Positions 8,566-18,500 of a DNA stretch of 64,000 nt are shown here, in pieces. Each line of letters starts with the position of its first letter. The first letter of the stretch is position 1. The translations under genes and the position numbers were made by a program. Under the pieces are notes generated by a model. The model ran no database searches and was not told the DNA's origin. It was given only the letters and a program-made list of their open reading frames with translations. Origin of the DNA: Brachybacterium endophyticum (lineage in GTDB: Bacteria; Actinomycetota; Actinomycetes; Actinomycetales; Dermabacteraceae); the NCBI RefSeq assembly GCF_003130585.1, contig NZ_QFKX01000003.1:310001-374000 (forward strand), written 5' to 3'.

Positions 8566-9204
8566 TCAGTCGACGACGCCGAAGAGGCGGTCGCCCGCGT
8601 CGCCGAGGCCCGGGACGATGTAGCCCTTCTCGTTGAGCTTCTCGTCGATCGCCGCGGTGACGACGGTGAGGTCGATCGCCGGATCGATCGCCTCGTCGAG
8701 GGTCTTCAGGCCCTCGGGCGCGCACAGCAGCGTCACGCAGGTGATGTCCTTCGCGCCGCGCTCGTGCAGGTAGTTCACGGAGTCGATGAGGGTGTGGCCG
8801 GTCGCGAGCATCGGGTCGAGCACGAAGCACTGGCGATCGGTCAGGTCGTCGGGCAGGCGGTTCGCGTAGGTGGTGACCTCGAGCGTCTCGTCGTTGCGCA
8901 CCATGCCCAGGAAGCCGACCTCGGCGGTGGGCAGCAGCCGCGTCATGCCGTCGAGCATGCCCAGGCCGGCGCGCAGGATCGGCACGACCATGGGCTTGGG
9001 GTCGGTCAGCCGGGTGCCCGTCATCGAGGAGACCGGGGTCTCGATCTCCACGGGCGCCACGGCGACGTTGCGGGTCGCCTCGTAGGCCAGCAGGGTCACC
9101 AGCTCGTCGGCGAGCAGGCGGAACACCGAGGAGCGCGTCTCCGCCCGACGAAGAACCGTGAGCTTGTGGGCGACGAGGGGGTGATCGATCTCGAGAACGC
9201 GCAT
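8566..9204 (-). CDS. upp: Uracil phosphoribosyltransferase
   Basis: 212 aa from ATG 9204, the usual length and start ([16 protein letters not shown]). It converts uracil and PRPP to UMP in cytoplasmic pyrimidine salvage. Diagnostic motifs are [10 protein letters not shown], the PRPP loop [13 protein letters not shown] near residue 130, and a C-terminal [16 protein letters not shown] that closes over uracil. A GTG seven codons upstream is possible but would extend beyond the family start. It is transcribed away from tadA with a 113-bp gap between the starts. No unusual residues. Confidence 0.96.
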   Translation of the reverse strand: MRVLEIDHPLVAHKLTVLRRAETRSSVFRLLADELVTLLAYEATRNVAVAPVEIETPVSSMTGTRLTDPKPMVVPILRAGLGMLDGMTRLLPTAEVGFLGMVRNDETLEVTTYANRLPDDLTDRQCFVLDPMLATGHTLIDSVNYLHERGAKDITCVTLLCAPEGLKTLDEAIDPAIDLTVVTAAIDEKLNEKGYIVPGLGDAGDRLFGVVD

Positions 9205-9317
9205 GGGGGCGAATCTACCGGACACGTGGTGTGAGGACGCCGGGTCCGAAGCGTGCGTGAGAGGTCACCGATACCGGAGGTCCGCGCTGCCGGTGCTCGG
9301 CGAGCGAGAATGACCGC

Positions 9318-9836
9318 GTGAACGACATCCCTGCGACCCCTGAGCCGACCTCGGCCGCCTCCGCCGACGGGCCCCTGTCCGACGACGCGGTGATGGGGCT
9401 CGCCCTCGAGCAGGCCCGAGCTGCCGCCGCGCGCGAGCCCGCCGACGTCCCCATCGGCGCCGTGGTGCTGGACGCGAACGGCAGGGTCCTCGCCTCCGCC
9501 GGCAACCGCCGCGAGGCCGACGAGGACCCGACCGCGCACGCCGAGATCCTCGCTCTGCGTGAGGCGGCCCGCGCCACCGGTCGCTGGAACCTCTCCGGAT
9601 GCACCCTCGCCGTCACGCTCGAGCCCTGCACGATGTGCGCCGGGGCGATCGTGCTCGCCCGCATCGCCCGCGTCGTCGTCGGGGCTCCGGATCCGAAGGC
9701 AGGTGCCGCCGGGTCCCTCTACGACCTCGTGCGCGAGCCGCGGCTGAACCACCGCGCCCAGCTCACCACGGGAGTGCGGGAGCTGGAGTGCGGGGACCTG
9801 CTGCGGAGCTTCTTCCGGGCGCGACGGGGCCTGTGA
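9318..9836 (+). CDS. tadA: tRNA-specific adenosine-34 deaminase / nucleoside deaminase
   Basis: 172 aa with a GTG start. The zinc/catalytic motif is HAEI (His and Glu) with PCTMCAGA supplying the two zinc Cys ligands, and the C-terminus FFRARR fits TadA, which makes inosine at the wobble position of tRNA-Arg(ACG). The first 20 residues are a Pro/Ala/Ser-rich extension. A related cytosine or guanine deaminase is the alternative, but LEPCTMCAGAIV is typical of TadA. It is divergent from upp. Confidence 0.9.
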   Translation: MNDIPATPEPTSAASADGPLSDDAVMGLALEQARAAAAREPADVPIGAVVLDANGRVLASAGNRREADEDPTAHAEILALREAARATGRWNLSGCTLAVTLEPCTMCAGAIVLARIARVVVGAPDPKAGAAGSLYDLVREPRLNHRAQLTTGVRELECGDLLRSFFRARRGL

Positions 9837-9963
9837 CCGCTGAGGTGCGCGCCACACGCCGACCGTCCGCGCGGTGAGACCGGCCACTCGCTGACCCGGT
9901 CAGATGGCCGTACGTGAACGCAGGGGTCGAAAGGTGCGCTAGGGGAGTGCTCTACTTCTGCCT

Positions 9964-10992
9964 GTGATCACTCTCGAAGACCTCACCAAGGTCTTCCCCG
10001 CGCCGGGCGGGGGAGACCCCGTCGTCGCGCTCGACGGCATCGACCTCGAGGTCGGAGCCGGACAGATCCATGGGATCGTCGGCCGCTCCGGCGCCGGGAA
10101 GTCCACGCTCATCCGCTGCCTGACGGGCCTCGAGAAGCCCACTCGCGGCAGCGTGAAGATCGACGGCACCGACATCGCCGCGCTCGACGGGCCGGAGCTG
10201 CGTGCCGCCCGCCGCGAGATCGGCATGGTGTTCCAGCACGCGAACCTGCTGGACTCGCGCACTGCCGCCCGCAACATCGGCCACCCCCTCGAGATCGCCG
10301 GCATCGGCCGCGAGAAGCGCGCCGCGCGCGTCAGCGAGCTGGTGGACCTCGTGGGCCTCGGCGGCCGCGAGCACAACCACCCCGCGCAGCTCTCGGGCGG
10401 GCAGATCCAGCGCGTGGGCATCGCCCGCGGCCTCGCCGCCGAGCCCAAGGTGCTGCTGTGCGACGAGCCCACCAGCGCGCTCGACCCTGCGACCACCCGC
10501 CAGATCCTCGCGCTGATCCGCGACCTGCGGGACCGTCTGGGCATCACCGTCCTGATGATCACCCACGAGATGAGCGTGGTGCGCGAGATCTGCGACTCGG
10601 TGACCCTGCTCGAGGACGGCCGTGTCGTCCAGAGCGGTGCGCTCGCCGACGTCGCCTCGGACCCGCACGGTCCGCTCAGCAGTGAGCTGATCCCGCTGCC
10701 GCCCGCCCCGACCGGCATCAGCGCCCGCGTCGTGGACTGCGACTACGGCGCCGACCCCGAGAACCCTCGCGCGGTCGCCACCAGCGAGGAGCTGGTGCGG
10801 ATCGCGGAGGGCTACGGAGCCCGTGCGCAGATCGTCGCCGGCACCATCGAGACCATCGCCGGACGCCAGGTGGGTCGCGTGCAGCTCGCGCTGCGCAACG
10901 AGGACGACACCCCGATCACCGAGAAGGGTCTCGCCGAGTACCTGCGTGACCTCGAGTCCCGCGGCGTCGTCGCGAAGGAGGCGGCCTCATGA
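9964..10992 (+). CDS. metN: Methionine ABC transporter, ATP-binding protein
   Basis: 342 aa, GTG start. Walker A is GRSGAGKSTL, signature LSGGQIQRVGIARGLA, Walker [13 protein letters not shown] and the switch His lies in ITHEMSVV. After residue 245 comes a C-terminal NIL/ACT-like domain, the MetN feature that binds methionine and inhibits transport when the internal pool is high. It energises import of methionine (often both enantiomers) with MetI and MetQ. The stop overlaps metI as ATGA. No S-box is recognisable in the 127 bp upstream, so regulation is unclear. Confidence 0.95.
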   Translation: MITLEDLTKVFPAPGGGDPVVALDGIDLEVGAGQIHGIVGRSGAGKSTLIRCLTGLEKPTRGSVKIDGTDIAALDGPELRAARREIGMVFQHANLLDSRTAARNIGHPLEIAGIGREKRAARVSELVDLVGLGGREHNHPAQLSGGQIQRVGIARGLAAEPKVLLCDEPTSALDPATTRQILALIRDLRDRLGITVLMITHEMSVVREICDSVTLLEDGRVVQSGALADVASDPHGPLSSELIPLPPAPTGISARVVDCDYGADPENPRAVATSEELVRIAEGYGARAQIVAGTIETIAGRQVGRVQLALRNEDDTPITEKGLAEYLRDLESRGVVAKEAAS

Positions 10993-11684
10993 GCGAGTGG
11001 CTGAGCAACCCCGTCTTCACGACCTGGGACCCCAACACCTCCCTGTGGTCGAACACGCTGATCACCCTGTACATGACCGTCGGCACGATGGTGTTCGCGG
11101 CCCTGATCGGGATCCCGCTGGGGGTGCTGCTGTTCGAGACCGACCGGGCCTCCGGCGGCTCCGCCCGCTGGGTGAACCGGATCGTCGGCTTCATCGTGAA
11201 CGTCGGCCGGTCCTTCCCGTTCATCATCCTGATCATCGCCCTGATCCCGGTCACCAGGATCGTGGTGGGGCGCGTGACCGGCCCGAACGCGGCGATGTTC
11301 GCGCTCGTGGTCTCCGCGATCCCGTTCCTCGCGCGCCTGATCGAGATCAACCTGCGCGAGATCCCGGCGGGCAAGATCGAGGCCGTGCAGATGATGGGCG
11401 CGAGCCGCTCGCAGGTGATCCGCCAGGTGCTGTTCCCCGAGGCGCTGCCTGGGATCATCGGCTCCCTGACCACCACCACGATCGCCGTCATCGGCTACAC
11501 CGCGATGGCCGGCGCCGTGGGCGGCAAGGGTCTGGGCGACCTCGCCAACCGCATGGGCTATCAGAGCTACGACAACGTGGTGATGGTCGCGACCGTGCTC
11601 GTCCTCGTCGTCATCGTGATCCTCGTCCAGGCGCTCGGGTCCGTTCTCGCGCGCACGGTCGACCACCGCGCCCGCAACGCCTGA
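10989..11684 (+). CDS. metI: Methionine ABC transporter, permease
   Basis: 231 aa with five to six predicted membrane helices. The EAA-type coupling loop is EAVQMMGASRSQVIRQVLFPEALPG. The mid-region RSFPFIILIIALIPVTR is typical of MetI. It forms a homodimeric channel coupled to MetN, and the ATGA overlap with metN supports a common transcript. Confidence 0.95.
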   Translation: MSEWLSNPVFTTWDPNTSLWSNTLITLYMTVGTMVFAALIGIPLGVLLFETDRASGGSARWVNRIVGFIVNVGRSFPFIILIIALIPVTRIVVGRVTGPNAAMFALVVSAIPFLARLIEINLREIPAGKIEAVQMMGASRSQVIRQVLFPEALPGIIGSLTTTTIAVIGYTAMAGAVGGKGLGDLANRMGYQSYDNVVMVATVLVLVVIVILVQALGSVLARTVDHRARNA

Positions 11685-11756
11685 CCTGGTCGCCCGACCG
11701 GCTTCCCTGACCGACCCCAGCTCACTCCCCGCCCCATCCCGTCTGAGGAGACACCC

Positions 11757-12608
11757 ATGTCGAACCTGACCCGCCGTTCCCTGTTCGCCTCCGGCGCCGG
11801 CGTCGCCGCTCTCTCGGTCACCGGCTGCGGCCTGATCGGGGGCGCTTCCGACGGGCCCCAGGAGAAGAAGGGTGTCACCGAGATCAAGATCGGTGCCTCG
11901 CCGAAGCCGCACGCCGAGATCCTGCAGTTCGTACAGGACAAGCTCGCCAAGGATGCCGGCCTGTCCCTGAAGATCACGACGTACACCGATTACCAGATCC
12001 CGAACCAGGCGCTCAGCGACGGCGACATCGACGCGAACTACTACCAGAACCAGCCGTTCCTGGACGAGCAGGAGAAGAAGAAGGGCTACGACTTCTTCGC
12101 CTTCAAGGGCGTGCACATCGAGCCGCTGGGCCTGTACTCCGAGAAGATCACCAAGCTCGATGAGCTCAAGGACGGCGACGAGATCGCGATCGCCAACGAC
12201 CCGACCAACCGCGGTCGCGGACTGGGCCTGCTCGCCGAGGCCGGGCTGATCACGCTGAAGAAGGGCGTCGAGGTCACCAGCGCCACCACCGGTGACGTCG
12301 ACGAGAACCCGCAGAAGCTGAAGTTCACCGAGGTCGAGTCCGCCCAGATCCCGCGTTCGCTCGGCGACTTTGCCGCGGGGGTCGTGAACGGCAACTATGC
12401 GATCGACGCGGGTCTGAAGCCCTCGAAGGACGCGATCGTCCTCGAGAAGAGCGACGCGAAGAACCCTTACGCGAACTTCGTCGTGGCGCGCACCGAGGAG
12501 AAGGACAACGCCGGGCTGAAGAAGCTCGACGAGCTCCTGCACTCCGACAAGGTCAAGGACTTCATCACCCGCACCTACACCGACGGTTCGGTGATCCCGG
12601 CCTTCTGA
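11757..12608 (+). CDS. metQ: Methionine-binding lipoprotein (NlpA family)
   Basis: 283 aa. A twin-arginine-like start (TRRSLF) and hydrophobic stretch end in a lipobox VTGC, with Cys near residue 24 as lipid anchor. The mature part starts EIKIGASPKPHAEIL, as in NlpA/MetQ, and contains YTDYQIPNQAL and DANYYQNQPFL for ligand binding. GGAG lies eight bases before the ATG. It delivers methionine to MetNI at the outer membrane face. It lies 72 bp after metI and is followed by a strong hairpin. Confidence 0.95.
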   Translation: MSNLTRRSLFASGAGVAALSVTGCGLIGGASDGPQEKKGVTEIKIGASPKPHAEILQFVQDKLAKDAGLSLKITTYTDYQIPNQALSDGDIDANYYQNQPFLDEQEKKKGYDFFAFKGVHIEPLGLYSEKITKLDELKDGDEIAIANDPTNRGRGLGLLAEAGLITLKKGVEVTSATTGDVDENPQKLKFTEVESAQIPRSLGDFAAGVVNGNYAIDAGLKPSKDAIVLEKSDAKNPYANFVVARTEEKDNAGLKKLDELLHSDKVKDFITRTYTDGSVIPAF

Positions 12609-12637
12609 GCCGGGGCGACCCCGCCTCGCAGCACGCG

Positions 12638-12673
12638 CCGGCCGCGCCGCCTGTCGCCGGGCGGCGCGGCCGG
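12638..12673. terminator. Bidirectional terminator between metQ and oligopeptidase B
   Basis: Perfect 14-bp arms (12638-12651 and 12660-12673) around an 8-nt loop, in the 85-bp gap between convergent genes; short T-rich stretches only. Confidence 0.65.
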
Positions 12674-12693
12674 AGTCGTTCCGGCGCAGTCCC

Positions 12694-14889
12694 TCAGATC
12701 GTCGTGGGGGCCCCGACCTGGTCGAGCAGCCAGGCGAGCTCGTCGGCGCGCTGCTGCCACTTCGCGTAGCGCCCGGAGCGTCCGCCGTGGCCGGCGACCA
12801 TCTCGCAGCGGAACACGATCGGCCGCTCCGCCTGGTCGTTCGTGACCGTCTCGCGCAGGCGCGCCACCCACTTCGCGGGCTCGACGAAGAACACCCGGGT
12901 GTCGTTCAGCGAGGTCGAGGCGAAGATCGCCGGGTACTCGACCTCCCGCACGTTCTCGTACGGGCTGTAGGACTTCATGTACGCGTAGACCTCGGGATCG
13001 TGCAGGGGGTCGCCCCATTCCTCCCACTCGCCGACGGTGAGCGGCAGCGAGGGATCCAGGATCGTGGTCAGTGCGTCCACGAACGGCACCCCGGCGATGA
13101 TCGCGCGGAAGCGCTCGGGTGCGAGGTTCGCGATCGCGCCCATCAGCAGACCGCCCGCACTGCGCCCTTCCGCCGCGAGCCTGCCCGGCGCGACCCAGCC
13201 GCTCTGCTCCAGGTGCTCCGCGCAGTCCACGAAGTCGGTGAAGGTGTTGCGCTTCTCGAGCAACTTCCCGTGCTCGTACCAGGGTCGACCCATCTCGCCG
13301 CCACCACGCACGTGCGCGATCGCGACCACGATGCCGCGATCCAGCAGCGACAGCCGCGTGGGCACGAACGAGGGATCCATCGTCGCCTCGTAGGAGCCGT
13401 AGCCGTAGAGGTAGCCGGGGTTCGCGCCGTCGGCCGAGATCTCCTTCCGCGCGGCCAGCGAGATCGGCACCTCGGTCCCGTCGGCCGCCCGGGCCCACAG
13501 TCGCTTCTCGACGTACAGCTCCGGGTCGAAGCCGGGTGCGGGGGTGCGTCGCAGGATCGTGCGCGCACGGGTCGCGAGGTCGACCTGCGCGATGGTCGCG
13601 GGCGTCAGCAGACTGGTCAGCAGGTAGCGCAGGACGGTCTGCTCGAAGTCGGGATTGGTCTGCACGAAGACGGTGTCGAGCTCACCGCCGTGGGTGACGT
13701 CCCAGACTGCAGCGACGTCCCATGCCGCGGCCGCCTGCCGCGCCTCCAGCGGACGGTTGGCGGCAGGGGAGCGGCGCGGGATCACCCGCACCGCGGCGAG
13801 GCCCGCGCTGCGCAGCTCGAGGGCCACGTGACCGGCGAAGGCCTCCGCCGATTCGAGGCGCTCACCGTCGGCGGCCTCGAGGAGCCTGGTCCAGGTGCCG
13901 GGCTCGGCGAGCGCGGCGGTCGCGAGCGCGAAGCCCTCCACCCCGTCGTTGTGGACCACCAGCAGATGGTCGCCCGCGTGCTCGAGCGTGTACTCGACGC
14001 CCTGACGACGGCCGCCCGCGGCGCGCGGCGCGGAGGTCGGATCCGTGAGGTCCAGCAGCCAGCCCTCGCTCGTGGAGGTCGAGTCGGACTGGAGGATCAG
14101 CGTGGAGGCATCGCGCGAGACCTCGAAGCCGATCATGAACCGCTCGTCGCTCTCCTCGAGAACGAGCACGTCCTCGCTCGCGTCACCGCCCAGACGGTGT
14201 CGCCAGATCTGGTGCTGGCGCCAGGCCTCGTCCACGCGTGCGTAGAAGAGCCACTGCTCGTCGGCCGAGAACGCGAGTCCGTAGCCGGCACCGCGCACCG
14301 CCTCGTCGAGGACCTCCCCGCTGTTCAGATCGGTGACGACGACGTCGAAACGCTCGTCGCCGCGCACGTCGGTGCTGTAGGCCAGCAGGTCGCCGCCGGG
14401 GGAGGGATGGAAGCCGCCCAGGGAGAAGAACTCCTGGTCGGCGCCGAGGGCCTGGACGTCCAGGATCACCTGCTCACCGGGGAGGAGCGTGCCGGGCTCG
14501 ACCGCCGGCACCCCGCCCTCGCCGCGCGGGAGCTCGCTGCTCTCCCGCACCCGGGTGTGGCGGGGATAGTCCTCGCCCTCCGTGGTGCGGGTGATGTACC
14601 ACCAGTCGCCGCGGCGCACGGGGACCGAGAGGTCGGTCTCCTGGGTGTGGCCCACGAACTCCTCGACCAGCTGCTCGCGCAGGGACGAGAGGTGCTGCGT
14701 GCGGGCGTCGGCATAGGCGTTCTCGGCTTCGAGGTGGGCGATGACCTCCGGGTCCTCCTTGTCGCGCAGCCACTCGTAGGGATCGGTGACGGTGTCGCCG
14801 TGGTGCGTGCGGTCCGTGGGCCGGTGATCGGGACGGGGCGGCTGCGGCAGGTCAGCGGGCTGGGGAAGGGAGGCATCGGTGCTCGTCAC
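12694..14889 (-). CDS. ptrB: Oligopeptidase B (S9 family serine peptidase)
   Basis: 731 aa from GTG 14889; an ATG at 14919 would give 741 aa and neither has a good ribosome site. An N-terminal beta-propeller (THHGDTVTDPYEWLRDKEDPEV onwards, to about residue 430) is followed by the alpha/beta-hydrolase domain. The nucleophile is in EGRSAGG near residue 575; the Asp is in STSLNDTRV and the His in AGHGGRSGRY. It cleaves short peptides after basic residues, usually in the cytoplasm; no signal peptide is present. A TACGCT hexamer lies six bases before the GTG, so a leaderless message is possible. It is divergent from tRNA-Ser. Confidence 0.9.
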   Translation of the reverse strand: MTSTDASLPQPADLPQPPRPDHRPTDRTHHGDTVTDPYEWLRDKEDPEVIAHLEAENAYADARTQHLSSLREQLVEEFVGHTQETDLSVPVRRGDWWYITRTTEGEDYPRHTRVRESSELPRGEGGVPAVEPGTLLPGEQVILDVQALGADQEFFSLGGFHPSPGGDLLAYSTDVRGDERFDVVVTDLNSGEVLDEAVRGAGYGLAFSADEQWLFYARVDEAWRQHQIWRHRLGGDASEDVLVLEESDERFMIGFEVSRDASTLILQSDSTSTSEGWLLDLTDPTSAPRAAGGRRQGVEYTLEHAGDHLLVVHNDGVEGFALATAALAEPGTWTRLLEAADGERLESAEAFAGHVALELRSAGLAAVRVIPRRSPAANRPLEARQAAAAWDVAAVWDVTHGGELDTVFVQTNPDFEQTVLRYLLTSLLTPATIAQVDLATRARTILRRTPAPGFDPELYVEKRLWARAADGTEVPISLAARKEISADGANPGYLYGYGSYEATMDPSFVPTRLSLLDRGIVVAIAHVRGGGEMGRPWYEHGKLLEKRNTFTDFVDCAEHLEQSGWVAPGRLAAEGRSAGGLLMGAIANLAPERFRAIIAGVPFVDALTTILDPSLPLTVGEWEEWGDPLHDPEVYAYMKSYSPYENVREVEYPAIFASTSLNDTRVFFVEPAKWVARLRETVTNDQAERPIVFRCEMVAGHGGRSGRYAKWQQRADELAWLLDQVGAPTTI

Positions 14890-14939
14890 CGGGCGAGCGT
14901 ATCGCCCGGTGAACTGCATCGCACGGCGACCGTGAGCGT

Positions 14940-14969
14940 TTGCCCGTCCCTCGCACCGATGCGTAGACT
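14940..14969 (+). promoter_or_regulatory. Promoter of tRNA-Ser
   Basis: -35 TTGCCC (14940-14945), 18-bp spacer, -10 TAGACT (14964-14969), predicting a start at or just before the tRNA 5' end at 14977. Confidence 0.65.
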
Positions 14970-14976
14970 CATCCGC

Positions 14977-15062
14977 GGTAGCGTGTCCGAGCGGCCGAAG
15001 GTGCATCACTCGAAATGATGTGTGGTTAATAGCCACCGCGGGTTCAAATCCCGCCGCTACCG
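14977..15062 (+). tRNA. tRNA-Ser (CGA)
   Basis: 86 nt with a perfect 7-bp acceptor stem (GGTAGCG with CGCTACC), discriminator G, no encoded CCA, and a long variable arm as required for serine. The anticodon stem CATCA/TGATG frames the loop CTCGAAA, so the anticodon CGA (15011-15013) reads UCG. The T-arm GGGTTCAAATCCC is intact. Confidence 0.97.
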
Positions 15063-15094
15063 CCCTTGACCAGGGGTGCGTCCCTGGTCCGATC

Positions 15095-15124
15095 AGGCCC
15101 CTGCCGTGAGGCGGGGGCCTTTTT
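15095..15124 (+). terminator. Rho-independent terminator after tRNA-Ser
   Basis: 11-bp arms 15095-15105 and 15110-15120 (one G-U), loop GTGA, followed by TTTT. A second perfect 8-bp hairpin lies just before it at 15068-15089. Confidence 0.9.
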
Positions 15125-15242
15125 CGTGTCCGGGGCCGGGGCCGGGGCTGGGCGCCGTGGGCCGGGTTCCTGGTCGGCGCGGGTTGCCGGCCCTGCGCTG
15201 ACCGAGACTGCCGGAGGCCGGGATCCGTGCTCGGGCCTCCGC

Positions 15243-15296
15243 GGGACGTATGGCGCACTCGTTGCCATATATGGCACACGATGCGCTGTGCGTCCC
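15243..15296. repeat. Palindromic repeat family, copy A
   Basis: A 54-bp interrupted palindrome, GGGACG at one end and CGTCCC at the other, centre TGCCATATATGGCA. Its right half TATGGCACACGATGCGC is identical to copy C. Most outer mismatches to a perfect stem are G-U compatible, while the 5 bp next to the core do not pair well. Confidence 0.75.
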
Positions 15297-15304
15297 GTCG
15301 AAGC

Positions 15305-15438
15305 CCACGTACCTCCGGAATCGGTGCCACGTACCCCCGGAACCGGGCCCACGTACCTCCGGAATCGGTGCCAGGGACGTCCGCCATCGGAAGCCCCGGC
15401 CCTCCGGAATCGGGGCCCACGTCGCTACGGCATCGATC
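15305..15438. repeat. Degenerate 22-bp tandem repeats upstream of the GH35 gene
   Basis: Three clean 22-bp units starting CCACGTACC and containing CCGGAA (15305-15326, 15327-15348, 15349-15370; the first and third are identical) are followed by three decayed units to 15438. They begin eight bases after palindrome copy A and end about 105 bp before the GH35 start. Confidence 0.7.
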
Positions 15439-15543
15439 GAGGGCATGGGCTTGCTAGGTTGTGTGAATCGATACGGTCGATGGCTTCCCCGGCCGCCCCG
15501 CGCACGCACCGCCGCGTGCACCCTGACTCGACGAGGAGTCCCC

Positions 15544-18500
15544 ATGCCCCCGCTGTCCGAGCATCCCCGGCCCCGACCGGCTACCTCGATCCGCCCGGCC
15601 GCCCCGACCCGTCCGGCCGCCCCAGCCCGTCCGACCTCCTTCTCCCGATCGGCATTCCTGCGCGCCTCCGCCTCGGCACTCGTGGTCCCCACGCTCGCCG
15701 CGCCGGCCGCCCACGCCGCCGGCCCCGACCTCGCGACCGCGAGCACTGGACCGACGCCCACCGGCCACGGCCACGGCGGCGACCCCCTCGAGGACGGCCT
15801 CGTCCACGGCTCCCACAGCTTACCCGGCAACGACGGCCGCGCCCACGAGGTCACCTGGGACGCGCGTTCCTTCCGGATCGACGGCGAACGCCTGCACCTG
15901 TATGCCGGCGAGATCCACCCCTGGCGGGTGCCCGCTCCGGCGCAGTGGCGCGAGCTGCTGCAGCTGATGCGGGCGACCGGCTTCAACGCGGTCTCCTTCT
16001 ACTTCTTCTGGGGCCTGCACCAGACCGAGGAGGGCGGTCCCTTCGACTTCACGGGCATCAAGGACGTGGACCTGCTGCTGCGCATCGCCGAGCAGGAAGG
16101 CCTTTACGTCATCGCGCGTCCCGGCCCGTACGTGAACGCGGAGATCTCGATGGGTGGCCTGCCCGCCTATCTCACGAACCGGAAGGCCTCCCTGCGTTCG
16201 ACCGACCCGGACAACCTCGCGGACTCGAAGGCCTGGTTGAGCGCGATCGGGGAGATCCTGACGAAGCACCAGGTGACCGAGGGCGGCGGCAGCGTGCTCA
16301 TGTGGCAGATCGAGAACGAGCTGATCAGCGAGGAGGCCCAGCGATCGGAGTTCCTGCGCACTCTCGCCCAGCACGTCCGCTCGATCGGGGCGAGCGTCCC
16401 GCTGTTCCACAACGACTACAACCTGGGCGGACGCTTCCAGGATGCCGAGGTGCACGACCTCGACTTCTACGCCTACGACCACTACCCGCTGGGCTTCGAC
16501 GCGGGCGGCGACCGTCAGCGGCTGGGGGAGGCCGAGGCCCAGTTCCGGGAGTTCGCGCCCGAGTCCCCGCACTTCATCACCGAGTCCCAGGGCGGGGCCT
16601 TCACCCCCTGGGGCGCCCCATTCGACGCCTCGCAGGCCTACGAGTTCACCGATCCCGCCTTCACCCGCCAATGGGGTGTGCGGAACCTCGGCAACGGCGT
16701 CACCGCCTTCAACTACTACATGGCTTTCGGCGGCACGAACTGGGGGTACACCGGCTCGCCGTCCTCGGGGTTCACGAGCTACGACTACGGCGCGGGCATC
16801 ACCGAGGATCGCCTGGTCACCGGCAAACTGGCCGTCCAGAAGGAGCTCGCCGCCTTCCAGGACGCCCTCCCGCAGATCACCTCCATGGCACCGGCGAGCG
16901 CCCCGCTGCTGCGGGATGTCGACGGGGCCGACGTCCAGGCCTACCAGCGCATCGCCACCGACGACGAGAAGGCCGCGTCCGACGACGGTGCCTCGCGGCT
17001 GCTGGCCTTCCGCCTCGCCGACTCCAACGACGAGACCGACACCCGCTTCGCCGTGCGCCTGCTGCTCGGGGCGAAGGACACGGGCGGCGGCGCAGGGCAG
17101 GGTGACGGCGGCACAGGGCTGGGCGGCGACGCAGGGCAGGGCGGCGACGCAGGGCCGGGCGGCGGCGGCGCAGCGCAGGGTGACGCCCGTGGATCGTCGT
17201 CGGCCGAGGAGCCCGACGTCGACGACGGGGATGCGGCGATCCAGTACGAGGGTGACTGGGAGAGCACCCCGGACGAGACCGCCTTCGGCGGAACGGTGCA
17301 CCGCACCGAGACCGCCGGCGCGACCGCGAGCTGGACCTTCACGGGGACCGGCGTCGACGTCATCACGGCGACGGGAACCGACCACGGCACGGCCGAGTGC
17401 CTGATCGACGGCGAGGTGGAGGGCACCTTCACCTCCCACGTGGCCTCCGATCAGAACAAGCCCACCCGGTTCGTCGCCCACCGGGTGCGCGACCTCGAGC
17501 ACGGCGAGCACACGGTCACCGTGCGCGCCACCGGGAAGGCCGCGGAGGGCGGCACCGGCACCGTCGTCACCCTCGATGCCTTCGACGTGCCCGGCGACGC
17601 CGAGCAGGACCCCGACGCCCCGATCCCGGACGGCGTCACCGGTTGGGTGCGCGTGCCGCAGAAGCAGGACACGGCGCTGCACCTGCACGGTCGCGACGCC
17701 TTCGTGGTCACCGCCGACTGCCTGATCGGCGGCCATGCCCTGCTGTACTCGACCAGCCAGCTGTTCGGCCCGGCCCTGCCGCGCCGCGGCGGCATGCAGC
17801 AGATCCTCGTCGGCGCCGACGGCGACCCCGGCGAGATCGTGCTGCGCTACGACCGCGAGCCCCGCATCGACGCGCCTCGTCGGGGCGTCGAGAGCAGCTG
17901 GGACGAGACGTCCGGCCAGCTGCGTCTGAACGTCACCCATGGCGAGGAGCCCGTCGAGATCAGCCTGCGCGGCAGACCCCTCGGCGCCGACGGTACGGGC
18001 AGGCGCTCCACGCTGCACCTGCGGTTCCTCTCCCGTACGGCCGCCGCCCGCACCTGGATCCTGAGCGGCACGCCGGGCCGGTGGGTCGAGCCCACACCGG
18101 GCCACGAGGAGGCCCACGTGGTCGTCGAAGGCGCCGAGCACGCCCGCGCGGTCACCTTCGACGGCAGCACGGCGCGGATCACCGCCGGCGGTGCGGAGAG
18201 GACCTCGCTCCGGGTGGACGTCCCGGAGGGCGTGCGCCGCGTCGAGGTCGACGGCCATCGGGCCTCGGTGCACGAGGGCGTGGCGCAGGTGCACCTCCGC
18301 GCCCCGTGGAAGCTCGACGTGCCCGCACTGCGGTTCCGGGGCATCGACGAGGCCCCCGAGACCGCCGGGGACCTCGACGAGAGCGGCTGGACCCACGCCG
18401 ACTCCACCACCGGCAGCACCGACCAGCAGGGGCCCGGGCGCGGCGGCATCGTGCTGGACTCCAACCACTACGGGATGTTCGAGGGGTCGGTCTGGTACCG

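Noticed and set aside
9837-9963. SAM riboswitch before metN
   Set aside because: No S-box or SAM-IV-like paired elements could be found in the 127 bp; a covariance-model search (cmsearch with SAM models) would settle it.
14977-15300. Prophage or island attachment site at tRNA-Ser
   Set aside because: The tRNA is intact with its own terminator; no integrase nor a second copy of the tRNA 3' end is seen nearby.
12694-15420. Oligopeptidase B extended to about 908 residues
   Set aside because: The extra upstream part would read through the tRNA-Ser gene, its promoter and palindrome A; family length is about 700-740.
15305-15438. CRISPR array
   Set aside because: Units are adjacent without unique spacers, and there are no cas genes in the window.
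15250-15543. GH35 start near 15250
   Set aside because: It would run through palindrome A and the tandem repeats; ATG 15544 has GAGGAG upstream and begins the export signal.
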